Shown: one piece after another, positions 25,001 through 36,086 of the stretch
Position numbering within the stretch: the first letter of the stretch is position 1
How the letters are laid out: the number at the start of each line of letters is the position of its first letter
Assembly (NCBI GenBank): GCA_025403435.1
Contig: CM046350.1
Coordinates: 22,507,661-22,571,660, forward strand
Length of the DNA stretch: 64,000 bases
Direction: 5' to 3'
Source of the DNA: Artocarpus heterophyllus
Lineage: Eukaryota; Streptophyta; Magnoliopsida; Rosales; Moraceae
Program-made: the position numbers and the translations under genes
Notes under the pieces: model-generated
Told to the model about the DNA's origin: nothing
Database searches by the model: none
Seen by the model: only the letters and a program-made list of their open reading frames with translations

Positions 25001-25783
25001 TACTTGCTCTCTTCGATGAATCAGAGGAGCCAACACTAACTTGAAATGTCCGAGAACTTAAAATTGATGTCTGCAGTTCATGGAGGAATAGATATTCCAT
25101 AGTTTAGCATCATAGGAAATAACAAAAGTAAATAGAAAATGAGACTAAGTGTTGCAGTGATGAAGTGTTTGAAAAAGAAAAATAGCAGGTTCATCTCAGA
25201 AATTGACATTAAATATTAGTATCTTGTAAGAGCCTGAATTTCACAAGGTTAGACCAACAAATACAATAAAGAACTCGCATCTGCATAATCGTAGAACTTA
25301 TCTAAGAGGCAACTGATTACACAGAAACAGATTACTTAACTCCCTGGTTCAAATACTTAATCTATAAAGAAGAAGAAGATAAGACTAACTTCTGAGTAGC
25401 ATACAAGTCCAATTCATTTTGGAGCCAAGAAATTCAATTCTTAAGAACTTCACAAGTGCAAAGAAAATTAATTTGCAAAGAAACAAGTGCAAGCTGTATT
25501 GATGCATTAACACTCAACACAAGCAACAGATTACGAAACAACTGCATAAAAAAAATGAAATGAAAACAGGAAACCCACCGGCAACCAATTGAAACATGGG
25601 TTCCTAGTAATATAGCCATCTGCAGAGACTGAACCCCTCAATCCCCTATCTGCCAAAGCAAACCCAAAAGCAATTATGTAAAAAATTATTTTATATAAAC
25701 AAGAATGACTCATCCGACAAATATATCTGGAGGAAACAAAAAAAAAAACCTTGGTACAGCCAAGCTGCTGACATAGATGCCAT
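19079..25783 (-). CDS. HMR: HEMERA / pTAC12 (PAP5), complete ten-exon gene
   Basis: Coding exons, in transcript order: 25783-25750, 25649-25579, 25070-24411, 24035-23923, 22074-21815, 21439-21318, 20267-20199, 19958-19905, 19755-19642, 19174-19079. All introns are GT-AG and phases agree, giving 530 residues, close to Arabidopsis HMR (about 527). The start MASMSAAWLYQG begins a short transit-like leader. Family landmarks: YYSYMDSTSG at 83-92, a basic GSRRRKQ at 141-147, LGRPHPFIDP, RWQRRRPDVET ending at 255, the EWVKAW...REAVQKH block in exon 5, IWGGDPVYP at 380, DFHEPTPNML, and the C-terminal TDFLMDFEE at 520-528. In Arabidopsis this last motif is the nine-residue transactivation domain. The family acts in nuclei in phytochrome signalling and PIF turnover, and in chloroplasts with the plastid-encoded RNA polymerase. 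No stops or frameshifts are seen. Confidence 0.96.
21577..21728. repeat. Two-copy 76-bp tandem repeat in HMR intron 5
   Basis: ATTCAATGAAGATCTAGTAA starts at 21577 and again at 21653. The two 76-bp units differ by a handful of substitutions. It lies within an intron and does not touch coding sequence or splice sites. Confidence 0.85.
22517..22880 (-). mobile_element. 5'-truncated LINE fragment in HMR intron 4
   Basis: A minus-strand frame (22876-22463) contains VWLERNRRIF followed by a tryptophan-rich WDKIRYWVALW, the typical tail of plant L1-type LINE ORF2 downstream of reverse transcriptase. It is followed on the minus strand by an untranslated stretch and a 15-base poly-A (T run at 22518-22532), as expected for a retrotransposed 3' end. 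Reverse transcriptase itself is missing, so the copy is strongly 5' truncated. It is in the same sense as HMR. I could not identify a convincing target duplication. Confidence 0.7.
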
Positions 25784-25817
25784 TTCTTTTCAACCCCAGT
25801 ACATATATCACACAAAT

Positions 25818-26037
25818 CTGAAGCAAGCGTACAATTAACACAAAGAATTTGTTAGTGTAATATATAGGACCCCATTTGAGCGCAAAGCAAGAGGAGAAAT
25901 TATAAGAGCTGAATGATTTCAACTCAGTTAGTGAAAAGTTGTCTGCTGCTTCATTCTAGTCTGATGGGTAACTCAAAAGCAGGAATATTCGCAATTGTGA
26001 TTCGGTGTAACAAAAAAGATGGAGCATTTGTTTTTAC
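25818..26037 (-). other. HMR: Candidate 5' UTR intron of HMR
   Basis: On the minus strand, TTACAG|GTAAAAAC at 26038/26037 is a good donor and CTTGCTTCAG|ATTTG at 25818/25817 a good acceptor, 34 bases before the HMR start codon. A TTTTTATACGC string near 26152-26162 could be the TATA region. This is inferred from splice-site appearance alone, so the transcript start is unproven. Confidence 0.4.
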
Positions 26038-26289
26038 CTGTAACAAAACCAAGCGAAACAAGGCTGAAAGGTTCAATTGAATATCTTTATCAGCTTCTGA
26101 GAGTGAACCAGAGAACGGGATAAATAAACTTTGATGTGAAATTGAGCGTATAAAAAGGAAGAGGATTATTCTTATCATTATTTTTTTTTTTTGTTACCGC
26201 GCAATACGGTGAAATGTCGCCTTTTCATAATTTTAGTTTTTAATTAACCGGAGTACTAACAGAAACCAAAAAAAGGCTAAGCCCATTGT

Positions 26290-26660
26290 CTAGGTTTGGC
26301 TAGAGGTATCAAAAGGGCTAGGCCGTGACCCTAGGCCGACGGGGGTTTATATTGTGTCAGGTCTGGCTCTTCATGGTAAAGAGTCGTGTTTGAGTTGTGC
26401 TCAAGGAAAAAACCTCAAGCCTAGCCCTGGCCTAGGCCCTGATCTTTGAAGGACCATGTTGTGCCCGAGCCCAAGCCTTAGCCTTGTAGGGCTAGTCCTA
26501 TATTATAATTTCTAAGTTTTTAATTTTTTAATTTTTTGTTTATTTTTTAAATAATTTATAATAAAAAATTGATGTATAAAATCATGAGACTACTAAGTGT
26601 GAAGAAATTTTTTAAATATTATATAGAGTATTGAATAATAGAATTTTCGTAAAAAATTAC
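26290..26660. repeat. GGCC-rich dispersed repeat remnant
   Basis: 26290-26510 is rich in CTAGGCC, GCCCGAGCCC and AGGGCTAG strings, much like 41210-41340 (GGGCCGGGCCC, AGCCCAGCCC). The adjoining AT-rich piece 26587-26660 (ACTAAGTGTGAAGAAATT...) is matched by 40985-41045. Such GGGCC-rich dispersed repeats are common in plant genomes. No coding potential is seen. The rest of the interval up to 27369 is AT-rich and featureless. Confidence 0.5.
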
Positions 26661-27369
26661 ATATTTTGTGATTACTATATTTTGTAATTTAAATGTAGTT
26701 AAATTATTAATACATAGTTATGAAATGTCGTGTAAATTGTATGAACAAATTTTGTAAATTTAATGGTCACAAATTTGTTAACTGCCTTAAAGGCATTTGT
26801 ATTACAATATGGATTAAAAATCCAATTTTTGTAACAAATGCCCGTAGACAGTGATGGAGTCAGGATTTTGAGTCAAGGGCTATGTATTTTTTTATCAAGA
26901 TTATTCTAACATATATCAAGAGAAGTGCATATGCTTATCATGTCATTTTTCAGTCCTTTATTATTTTTGAATTGTGGTTTATAATCAGATTATGGATGTT
27001 ATATTACATAATAATAATAAAATAAACAACACAGTATTTATATTAAAAAGGCCCATTAAAATAATATATAGAGAGTTTACAAACATAATATGGATACGTT
27101 TCGAGACTACAAAATACTCCATATAAGCAACTATTTTAATCATGTATGCATGGAGATTACAGAAGAATCGATAAAAAAAATTGGACCTTAAATGTGATGC
27201 GTTTCGAGAGCACTAGTTACTCCGTAATACCAGCAATTAAGACACAAGAGTCATTGAATCTAAACATTTTATCAACAACATTTCACAAAAAAAATCAAAA
27301 ATATAGAGGAGAGCGGTTATTCATGACACAAGAAATACAAACGAATATGTTGTGGGTAAAACCAAAAGA

Positions 27370-28037
27370 TTACAGGTGGAGGTTCAAATCCAGTTGACGC
27401 TTTCTGCTTTCTTTCTTCCAATCAAGCTTGAACATTGCAGTGTCGGACTCTAGATGAATGACTTGCATTTTGTCAAGTAGGTATTCAACTGTTAAAGCAA
27501 TAACAAAGATTTATCTACCTAATCTACAATGAAGTTTCATTCCATAGCGTAATCTAAAAACTTTAAAAGACCATCATAAAAACTATTTACATTGAAAAGA
27601 TATATCGGTTTGGAGTGAATGCTCAACAAACTCCTACTAGCAACTATGAATAACTCTTAAAGGGTGCCTAAACCACCAGGTAATGCAATGAAAGTGTCAG
27701 AGTTATGGATCATGTTTTCAAGACGCTTAGAAATATTCAAAACTCTTTCTTCCTTACTTATGGTTTTCCCACAGAAGTTCCCCTCAACTAAGAGATGAGG
27801 TAAAATTCCTACGACATGGCTACCCCTAGAATGTGATGCTATTACTACATTCCCCATTAACCCTAAGCTACCTCTCCCATAAATCAAGTTAATCTTCCTA
27901 TGTACCAAGACTTGTCTCAAGTGTTCAGCAACTTCTAAGTAGACTCTACCTTTACCAAGATTAGAACAACAAAAGACCCAAATAGTTTCGATTTTCCTAG
28001 ATGAATGAGAGGAAGACATGTTTGATTTCCAAAACAT
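27370..28037 (-). pseudogene. Processed pseudogene of a LONELY GUY (LOG) family gene
   Basis: The minus-strand reading gives VFCCSNLGKG, then LIYGRGSLGLMG (functional LOGs have YGGGS), VVGILPHLL, and FIALPGGLGTL followed by TAA at 27659-27657, just before the glutamate of the PGGxGTxxE motif. Similarity continues past the stop in the same frame (IHSKPIYLFNVN, YDGLLKFLDYAME), meets a TGA at 27539, then resumes in another frame (FVIALTVEYLLDKMQ) to a stop at 27370. LOG enzymes release active cytokinin from its riboside monophosphate. Plant LOG genes have several introns, but this copy covers nearly the whole protein without any, so a retrocopy is likely. Two in-frame stops, a frameshift and a mutated glycine motif make it non-functional. 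Confidence 0.85.
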
Positions 28038-28314
28038 ACTGAATCTTTTCCTTTTTTCTTTGGATTTTTGTCTTAAGTCTGCTCTGTCTAAAATTTGAGT
28101 CCTGAATCAGTTCTTAAAGAAGATGAAAATGGAAAAGGACTAGGGACTTATGACAGGCAGGTGATGTACATGTTAGAAAAAGTCAAACCAAATTAGTTCA
28201 GATTTTGAAAAATAAACATGTAATCAAACTGACTCTTCACAAGTGAGACTCTAACTGTACAACTTTCAACAATTTACAAACAAACAAACAACCAAAATCC
28301 AACATATGTAATTG

Positions 28315-28480
28315 TACACTTTTTTGACAAAATAAGCATGAATTTAGAAAAAAGTTATAAAAGACATATGATATACTACAAACCTTTTGACTAAGACAAC
28401 ACGAATCTATAAAAGTTAATAAAAAAACATATGACATGCTGTAAACCTTTTGACAAGAACAACATGAATATAGAAAAATC
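28315..28480. repeat. Tandem repeat of about 63 bp, 2.6 copies
   Basis: The string CCTTTTGAC(T/A)AA..ACAAC..GAAT.TA and the following ACATATGA(T/C)AT(A/G)CT recur at about 63-bp spacing, the first copy being more diverged. The cysteine- and serine-repeating minus-strand frame across it reflects this period and is not a gene. Confidence 0.7.
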
Positions 28481-29862
28481 ATTTGGGATCTAAAAATTTT
28501 AAACTAACAATAGGAACAAACACGTGATGCATCTGACAAGGTAACTTTTTTTAATAAAACTGACACAGATATAAAACAACTACTGTAACGATAAAATAAA
28601 AATAAACATTTATTGTTTAACACATACTGTGACAATCTAAAAAGCAAACAAACACTTAAAACAAAAAATACATTTTTTTGCAGAAACACTTAAAAGACCT
28701 CTATGAATTAAGAATTTACTCCCCATTTAATTTTCTTACAAACTAACAAACATGGTCTTTAAATGTTAGATTCCTGAGGTGTTGTCTTTCTGCATGGAAG
28801 TTAGGGTAGAGATTAGAAGTTGCACCTTAGACATATCCACTCAAATGATTCTTAAGAGAAGCATGGAGCTCATCTAAGTTCTTTTTAGAAAGGCCATTTT
28901 TGCATAAATAGATTTCGTCCTCCCTATTTATTGATGCAAATCCAGGCAAATGACACTTAGTCTCACAAGTTTGTCACCCATATTTGTGACATCTAGAGTC
29001 GATGGCACTAGCTATTCTTTTCATCGCACTATGACTGGTACCCATACTTGGAAGGTCGACTCGTCGATTGAAGTTACTCAGACAAATTTTTCCTTTGATC
29101 AGTATCCTTAGATCATTGGGGATTTCAAAACACATGAGAATCTACAGTTGAGTGATTCTAGACTTATATTTTGCTTGAGAACCTTATGGGAAAGTGATGA
29201 GAGTATTTTCTCAGGTGATGGTACTTTGGATCTATGAAAAACAAAGAAAAAAAAACAACAAAGAAAGAAATAAAGAACAGAATTGCAAGATCTAAGGATG
29301 GTTTACTAAAATTTGAAGATGGTTGAGGGGTTGTAAATGAGATTCGAGTTTATGAGGAAAAAAATTAGAGAAGATTTGAAAAATTAAGAATAAGCTTCAA
29401 ATTTTAGAGAGAGGGAGAGAATTCTAGAGAGAAGGAGCTCAACAAATCTGAGCTTTGATGCACAATGATAAGATCTATAGATAATGTAGGACACCGTGCT
29501 GCGTATTATGCTAAATACTAAATTGAGTTGAAACGGACAAGCCTAATCCAGTATCATAACGAAAATGTGATTATATTGTAATTCCATTCAACTTTGTCCA
29601 ATGGACAAGGCCAAAATTGGCCCCATAAACAACTTTGTCCCAAAAGATGCTGGATTGCCAGCTATTTTTCCTTAGTTGAATCATCAAAAGATGTTTCTTG
29701 ACTTCTTATAAGAGACCCCGAAATCAGATTCACCTTCAACACTAACGCAAACTATTTCTTGCGTGTAAAAACTTAAAAAAAGAGTATAGAATACTTTATT
29801 TTTCTTTTCTTCTCATTTATTGAAAGTTTGAATTTTTTCTCTTTTATTTAAAGAATAATTTG
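28481..29862. other. Gene-free stretch left of the large retrotransposon
   Basis: No gene can be supported. 28960-29240 reads with fewer stops on the plus strand and ordinary amino-acid composition (for example SFHRTMTGTHTWKVDSS), suggesting an old coding fragment, but I recognise no family. The last 30 bases belong to the AT-rich repeat split by the retrotransposon. Confidence 0.4.
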
Positions 29863-29867
29863 GTTAT
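29863..29867. repeat. Target-site duplication GTTAT, left copy
   Basis: GTTAT precedes the left LTR and is repeated exactly at 40897-40901 after the right LTR. Five bases is the normal length for gypsy integrase. Confidence 0.85.
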
Positions 29868-30499
29868 TATTGATGCTTACCGTGACCTGGCGTCGGATCA
29901 ACATCACGTGCGGCTGCGCATGGTCGGACTCTTCCCTGGCTCGTCTCTGCCCAGCCCGTCGTACCTGCGACAAGAGGAGGGGCGCTTCGGAGGTGAGAGT
30001 AAGGATTCAGTCAAAGGACAAGGGTTCCGATGCTCAAGGCAGGGGTTACTTGGCAGAGGATGAGAGCTTGTTAGGTGGGAAGGAGTCTTCCTCTAGAATG
30101 CAATAAATGCATCCTATTTATAGGTTACTACTTGGACCGGTGCCAGTGGGTTTTGTCCACAACCCGGGTGTCACATTAAGGCGTGTTAGGCAGTACGTGA
30201 CAAGTGTCACGCCCCCCATCGATGGCTTGGATTCCATCGGATAATGAGTTATTTGTTGTTTGTCAGCCTGTAGTGGCGAGTAGCAGTTTTCCTGTAAGTG
30301 AGATTAATCAGACCCGAGGTAGTGCATGATCCGAGGTGGCATCCTGCTTAGGGTGTAGCATCAGGGGCCCTAAGAAACACCTCGGACAAGGCGCAAGTCG
30401 CGTCGGGTCGATAGCGTGCTCCCTGGGGGCTTTGCTGAGCTATTTAGCCGACCATCAAAGTTTGTCTCCTCGGCGGTGGCGCCAAGCTCACCCTCAACA
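29868..30499 (-). repeat. 3' LTR of the Tat element
   Basis: This 632-bp copy matches 40259-40896 throughout. It begins TATTGATGC, where the other LTR has canonical TGTTGATGC, and ends CTCAACA; TGTTG/CAACA are inverted termini. A minus-strand TATAAATA at 30122-30115 marks the LTR promoter. It is the 3' LTR because coding runs right to left. Confidence 0.93.
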
Positions 30500-30511
30500 T
30501 TAGCCCCCCAG
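30500..30511 (-). other. Polypurine tract of the Tat element
   Basis: Directly inside the 3' LTR the minus strand reads CTGGGGGGCTAA, a purine-rich run at the position expected for plus-strand priming. Confidence 0.65.
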
Positions 30512-30726
30512 TTCACCTGGTCGGTGTTCGGCCGGATAGACTACGCCGAGTGGGTGAGGTCGGCTGGAAGAAACAAGACCAAATGGCACTCCAAAGAGGG
30601 ATGAGGTGAAAGGTCACGCGGGTCAACCGGGGGACACATGTCTCTCTGCGGTCGACTGCGCCGCCTAATTGGTGTAATGATTGCACCTTTTCGTTTTTCG
30701 TGCCTAGATTTTTTGCCTAAAATGGC

Positions 30727-30734
30727 TATATATA
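30727..30734 (+). promoter_or_regulatory. TATA box for the antisense ORF
   Basis: TATATATA followed by GGGCC lies 148 bp before the ATG of the antisense ORF at 30875, on the plus strand, opposite to gag-pol. The match is good, but transcription is inferred. Confidence 0.5.
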
Positions 30735-30874
30735 GGGCCTGTATTTATGTTGATTTCACACAACTGAAGTCAAATTTTCACACTTTTAGCTACCAAGCTG
30801 TAGTGATTCACCCGAAGACTTAAGATTTCCAAGCTACCACAGCCTAAACAGGTAATTTCCTGAGGAGTGCAAAA

Positions 30875-33383
30875 ATGAGTGACGTCACTGATTCGCAGGA
30901 CATAAACGTTTCCTAGTCGAAAAGCAGTTCGGAGGACAGCTTGTCCACCATTAAAGTCGACATTGAGAGTGTGTCCCCAGAACAAGACGGGCCTGGTCGG
31001 CTCGAACAAATTTTGAGGGTCGACTCCCAAACTGTCCCTGAGCAGGAGTTCCTGAATCTGCTAGACGGGGAGAGACCGATCAGGCCGTGTAGGGAACAGG
31101 ACCCTTACATCAGGGCGGCAACCGCTGACTCCTCCCGAGTTAGTGCCCGGGAGAGAGCCGAGCTTCAAGCGACCGACGATGTCCCGAGTACATCCGGTCG
31201 GGATATAGGAGTCCCAGTCCAAGTCGAGGGCGTAATTACAGTGGACATTTTCGACGAAGAGCGGGTGGTCGAGGAGGCAAAGGAGGCAGGGCAGCCCAAG
31301 ATCGAAGAGGACGAGCGGATCCAGATGACCCGGGTCTAAGGGGTGACCGCGTATAGGTGATACGGCCCGAACTGACCTCAGCGGCAGCGTATACCAGTGC
31401 TATCATAGAGTCTCAGCTAGAGGATCTACGTGCATAGTTCAACATCCCGGAGGACATGATTCTCCTTTTACCAGACAAAAATGATTCACCACTGGAGCCG
31501 CCCGAGGGGTGTATAACGTTCTATGCGGAGTTCTTTAGGGTTAGGCTGCGCCTCCTGTTTCATCCATTCTGCGTCGGGCGCTTAACGACTTTAATGTGTG
31601 CCCTGCTCAACTAAACCCAAACAGCTACAAGTCGCTGATCGGGATGTACGTGCTATGGAAGTACCACTGGGCCACTGAGATGCCGTTGGAAGCTTTCAAG
31701 CAAGTGTACAAGATGAAGAAGCTTATTCGACAGTCTAGATAGTACTATGTCACCAGCTTCAAGAAGGAATTTATCTTAGGCAACCCCGACTCAGATAAAC
31801 TCTGGAAGTACAAGTGGTTCTACGTCGGGGGCAACCATCTTGCTCGAGCTAGTGAGGCCATACCTGGTGATCAACACGTGCCCAGGACGTTCAAACAAGG
31901 GCGCATGTGGTCCAAACCGTGTAATCAGGGTGGTAGAAGACCTGTTTAAGGCAGCAGTCCTTCCTTCTCAGGAAGGAAACTCTTTCCCGTTACGGCTAGT
32001 TTAGGGAACCTAGCAGAATAAATCCCCCATCAGTTCGCCCTGCCCGGTCTGTCGAGTAGGTCATAGTCGCTAGGCCTAGTGTTGTAGATGTCCTGGGGCT
32101 GAGCATTTCCCGATCTGGGTGGCCGATGATGGGGCCATCATCGTCTAGTTCTGAGGACTCGTCGAGTGGTTCCTTCGATACGGGGCCACCCGTGGCAGAC
32201 GGGGACCTCGAGGACATGATTTGGCTTATTAACCCGTCTCGCCAACTTCGGATCAGAGGTCAATCTTGAGTTTTTTGTTTTGTTGCTTGTTTGTTTTATG
32301 CCGACTTGATTTTAACTCGGGAATCTTTAGCTTGCAGAGATGTATTAGAGACCAAGCAGCGTTGTTGAGAGATGGACTCTTATGGAGAGCCTCAGGAAAC
32401 AGAAAGGCAAGGCCGTGGACATCGGGAGGAAACGTAAGTGAACTCCAAGGACAGAGCTTCCTCCCCAACCCGAGCAAGTTCCCGTTACAGTCCAAGAGCA
32501 ACCACCCCAACCCCAACGGACTAGGGCTTCATTAGAGGAGACGCCAGCCGAGGACACGGCTGGGGTCTCTTCCGAGGATCCTTAGAGGAGACGCCCAAAT
32601 TACCACGGAATCATCCTGGAGCGTCTCGGGGATGTGATGCCCTAGGATGACTTCTTCATGAACGTCAGAGGGGAGGACTTTCAGAGCCTATGCAACACAG
32701 CTTTCTGCATCACGGCCACTATAAGTGTTCATCCAACCTGAGCTTTTAATCCCTTTTTTTTCTTTATCATCCTGCCAAGCGCTGAAGTCTTGTTATCCTC
32801 AAACAAGTGCCATTTTGCACACGGTCCACTCGACCAGGATAAAGGACCTCCACAAGGAGAAGGAGATGCACAAGAAGACCTTCCTTAGAAAGTTGGATGT
32901 CGATAAGAAGCTCGGTGCTAAAGCATTGAGCTAGACCAAACCTAGAACTCTCTTTCTCAAGCCAAGGAGGAAGTTCAAAAGGCCAAGACCGAAGTCGTGG
33001 AGGCTTGGAGGCAGGCTAGAGAGGCGAAGCATGAAGTTGCACGGCTCTAGGGGTAGCTGACGGCTTTGCAGGCCGACCACCAGTGACACTTGGATGAGCT
33101 GCCCAGCCGTTTGGCACAAGTGGTCGATGAATTCAAGGTGTCTTCAGAGTACATCGACTACTATTACTTCGACATGACTAACCTCCGAGATCATCTGATT
33201 CGGCAACACCCCGAGGCTGAAGGTTTTGACTGGTCGCTCATAGTCGAGCCTGAGCAAGGCGCTGCTCAGCAACAGCAGGGCGAGGAGGTTGTCATAGTAG
33301 ACGGCGATGGCGACGGAGACGAGCAGAGCACAGTCAGCAGAGAAGGCGATGACGGCCCAGCTGGGGATGAGACCCAGGCTTAG
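30875..33383 (+). pseudogene. Antisense extra ORF of the Tat element (Transposase_28-like), broken
   Basis: This plus-strand coding relic opens with ATG at 30875 (MSDVTDSQD) and is interrupted by TAG at 30914. An acidic N-terminal part runs to 31339. A conserved middle follows at about 31380-31850 (FNIPEDMILLLP, LFHPFCV, then after a frameshift near 31580 CPAQLNPNSYKSLIG, WKYKWFYVGG). A coiled-coil-like, charged section lies at about 32940-33070, and an acidic tail ends at 33383. The middle resembles the putative gypsy-type transposon domain (Pfam Transposase_28) often annotated in plant genomes. A GT...TTGCAG pair at about 32258-32338 could be an intron. The function of these ORFs is unknown. 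Several stops and shifts make this copy inactive. Confidence 0.75.
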
Positions 33384-34349
33384 GTTATCCATCATCATTT
33401 CATTTTTTTTTTGCATGTCCAAGCTCGAGAGGTGCCCGATTAATTGTACCTCCCCTGTATCATAAATGAAATTTATTTACTCTTTGCCTCTCGGATTTTT
33501 GTGTGTCATATTTGATATTTTCCAAGTGCAAGTGTTCTCAGGAAGATATATTCCTAGGTCATAGGTACCTCAGGAATGTAGTTGCCCCTTCGTCTCGCCG
33601 AGTTGTAGTAGACCTTGGTCTCAAAATTGAATTAGAATTCAGGCCAAAGTTGAATGCTCCTTGGAAGGGACATTTCTAAGCAATGGTTTCCTGAGCTTTT
33701 ATTTTCACAATTTGAATTGAGGCCGAGTATATTATCTCGATTACTACTGAGTTCATCCGAGCAGGGACGATATTCCTGTTTGCTCAGTTAATTTGAGCAA
33801 GAATGGTATCCTGTGATCTCGGTCGGACAGAGCACAACGGCGTGTGGATGCCCTCACCCTGTCGCCCCCCTAGACTTGTCTAAGTTTGAAAAGCTTTTGC
33901 AAGTCTAGAACTCGTCGGGCACGCAGTTCTGCCGAGCAACTTACTGGGTGGTCTGCACAGCGATAGACTTAGAATCGATGAGGTGCCGATCAGCCCCCCA
34001 GTCCAGTTAGATAGGATGACTCTCCCTTGTCGGGAGTTATTGTCTGGTCCTCCGGGCTAGAGTTATGGCGTCCCTCTTTGGGTCTATATTTCCTTAAAAT
34101 GCATTGCTCAACGGAATGCTATAGGAAATTTGCATTGCATTAATGTGTAATATTTACATTCCAGCCCTATTCAATAGGCCTAGTTACAAAAGAATTTTGG
34201 CCAGAGGTCAAAAAAAAGTTTATGACCTTGACGTTAGCAAAAGAATCTTTTCAAAAGCTCGACGTTTCAAGGATGACCGAGCTGGTTTTCCTCCATATCA
34301 GCTAGTTTGTATGTGCCTGGCCTAACGATGCCAACGACCTTATACGGCC
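33384..34349. other. Spacer between antisense ORF and integrase
   Basis: The antisense ORF and integrase converge on this interval. It holds no coding sequence I can support. It would contain the 3' ends of both transcripts; AATGAAATTTATTT near 33465 is a possible plus-strand poly-A signal region. Confidence 0.5.
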
Positions 34350-35567
34350 CATCCCACTTCGGGCTAAAGGACCCTAACCGAGCTGCTGAACCGTGATCTT
34401 CTTGAGCACCAAATCCCCGACCTTAATGCTTCTCGGTTGGACCCTCTTGTTGTAATACCGAGCTACCACTTGATTTCGGGTTGCGTTACGGATCGTCGCC
34501 TGGTTTTTTTTTTCCTCGAGTAAGTCAAGCTCGGACATCATTATCTCAACGTTCTAGATCTCCTCGTAATGCTCGATTTTGAAGCTAGGCAACCCAACTT
34601 CGGCCGGGATGATAGCCTCCGCTCCGTACATAAGGGAGAAAGGGGTCTCCCTGGTTGCTGTTTGGGTGGTTGTGCGGTATGCCCAGAGTACTTGTGGGAG
34701 CTCATCAATCCAAGTGCCCTTGAGGCCCTCGAGCTTTTTCTTCAGGTTATCTTTGATCATCTTGTTCACTGCCTCCACCTGGCCGTTGCTTTGGGGATAG
34801 CTCGGGGAAAAGAAAACCTTCTTGATGCCGAGTTGTTCACATAGGAGGAGGAGACCTGAAGACTTGAACTGTTTGGCATTATCTGTCACAATCATGTGTG
34901 GGATCCTGAACCGACAAATGATGTTTTTCCACACGAAGTTGGTACACTTAGCTTCGGTCATGTTGGTACACGGTTCAACCTCGACCCACTTTGTGAGATA
35001 GTCAATGGCCATGATGTAGTACTTGAATTGTGATCGGGCCGGAGGAAAGGGCCCTATCAGATCGATGACCCACTTAGCGAATGACCATGTCGAGGTAACC
35101 GGGGTGAGGGGCTCGGTATGATACCCAGGCATTCTCGCAAATTGTTGATATTTGAGGCATTTTTGAGCAAAATCCCTATAGTCCTGCTCTATGGTCGGCC
35201 AATAGTAGCCCTACCGAAGGCATTTTTGGGCCAAAGATCGTCCCCTAGAGTGGTTGCCACATAAACCTTCGTAGATTTTCTTCATTAGATACTCGGCTTC
35301 TTTCAGGCTCAAGCACTTCAAACATGACGTGGTGTAGCCTCATCGGTATAGTTTGCCTCCGATCATCGAATATCGGGCCAAGCTGTTGCGTATCCGATGT
35401 GCCTCTTCTCGATCGTCGGGCAATACTACTGTGGTCAGGTACCGAATGATCGGGTCCATCCATGTGGCCTCGAGTTCCTCGACTACACTTGCTACTTTCC
35501 TGACGATGCTGGGCTCGACAAGTCTTTCAATAGGGACCGAGGTAAGGTTGCTATCGCCAAGGCCCAA
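34350..35567 (-). pseudogene. Integrase of the Tat element, broken
   Basis: The core frame is 35132-34554. Counting from its first codon, the catalytic triad is intact: D24 in WVIDLIGPFP, D84 in VTDNAKQF and E120 in NGQVEAVNK, with 35 residues between the last two as in the DD35E pattern. Upstream, the zinc-binding region reads CGNHSRGRS ... QKCLKYQQ: the second cysteine of the HHCC finger has become tyrosine, and a stop interrupts this region. The core frame stops at 34554, and a degraded C-terminal part continues to about 34350. No chromodomain is seen, as expected for Tat elements. Confidence 0.88.
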
Positions 35568-35717
35568 GGTTAGTCGAGCAAGGGCGTCAGCTTTAGACTT
35601 CTCTGACCAGGGGATTTGTTTAAAATAGTAGGATTTAAATTGTCCGAACAGTTACTTGACTTCTTGTAAATACGCAGCCATAGAATCTGCTCGGGCCTGG
35701 AATCCCCTGGTGACTTG

Positions 35718-36086
35718 CTAAACGACAAGTATAGAGTCGTTGTGGATGATTATGTGGTCTACTCCGAGTTCTTTGGCGATCTGAAGTCCGGCCAGAAGAG
35801 CTTTATATTCTGCCTCATTATTGGAGGCCTTGAAGTCAAATCGGAGAGCGTAGATCGCCTTGTATCCATCTAGGCTTATTAAAATCAGCCCAACGCCTGA
35901 TCCGTCCACACAGGAAGATTCGTCGACATAAAGCCTCCATTCTGATTCTAAGGTAGTGCTATCCTCGTTGTAGCTGGGAGCATCTAGCACTTCAATGGGT
36001 GACTTCTCGGCCAGTGGTGTCGCCTGTTCGGCATCCGCGAATTCAGCGATGAAGTCTGTCAGAGCTTGTGCTTTGATGGCCATCAT
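35718..36086 (-). pseudogene. Second (archaeal-type) RNase H of the Tat element
   Basis: The frame shows LYVDESSCVDGSGVGLILIS, then ASNNEAEYKALLAGL, then IIIHNDSILVV. These contain the acidic D, E and D residues of type I RNase H in the arrangement of the extra RNase H found between the original RNase H and integrase in Tat elements. It is followed by a stop in a linker that otherwise continues toward integrase (SKADALARL). In the family it degrades the RNA of RNA-DNA hybrids during reverse transcription. Confidence 0.85.

Noticed and set aside
27657..28037. LOG frame as a functional 126-residue enzyme
   Set aside because: It lacks the glutamate of PGGxGTxxE and the last third of the fold, and the same-frame similarity beyond the stop shows it is a broken longer protein.
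28315..28480. CRISPR-like array
   Set aside because: Repeats are contiguous, diverged and eukaryotic; there are no unique spacers or cas genes.
28237..28689. Cysteine-rich secreted peptide genes
   Set aside because: The Cys/Ser/Phe pattern is produced by a 63-bp tandem repeat and AT-rich sequence; no signal peptide plus conserved Cys spacing independent of the repeat.
29860..30106. Plus-strand ORFs repeated at 40258-40670
   Set aside because: They are LTR sequence read in the wrong sense; both LTRs give the same artefact.
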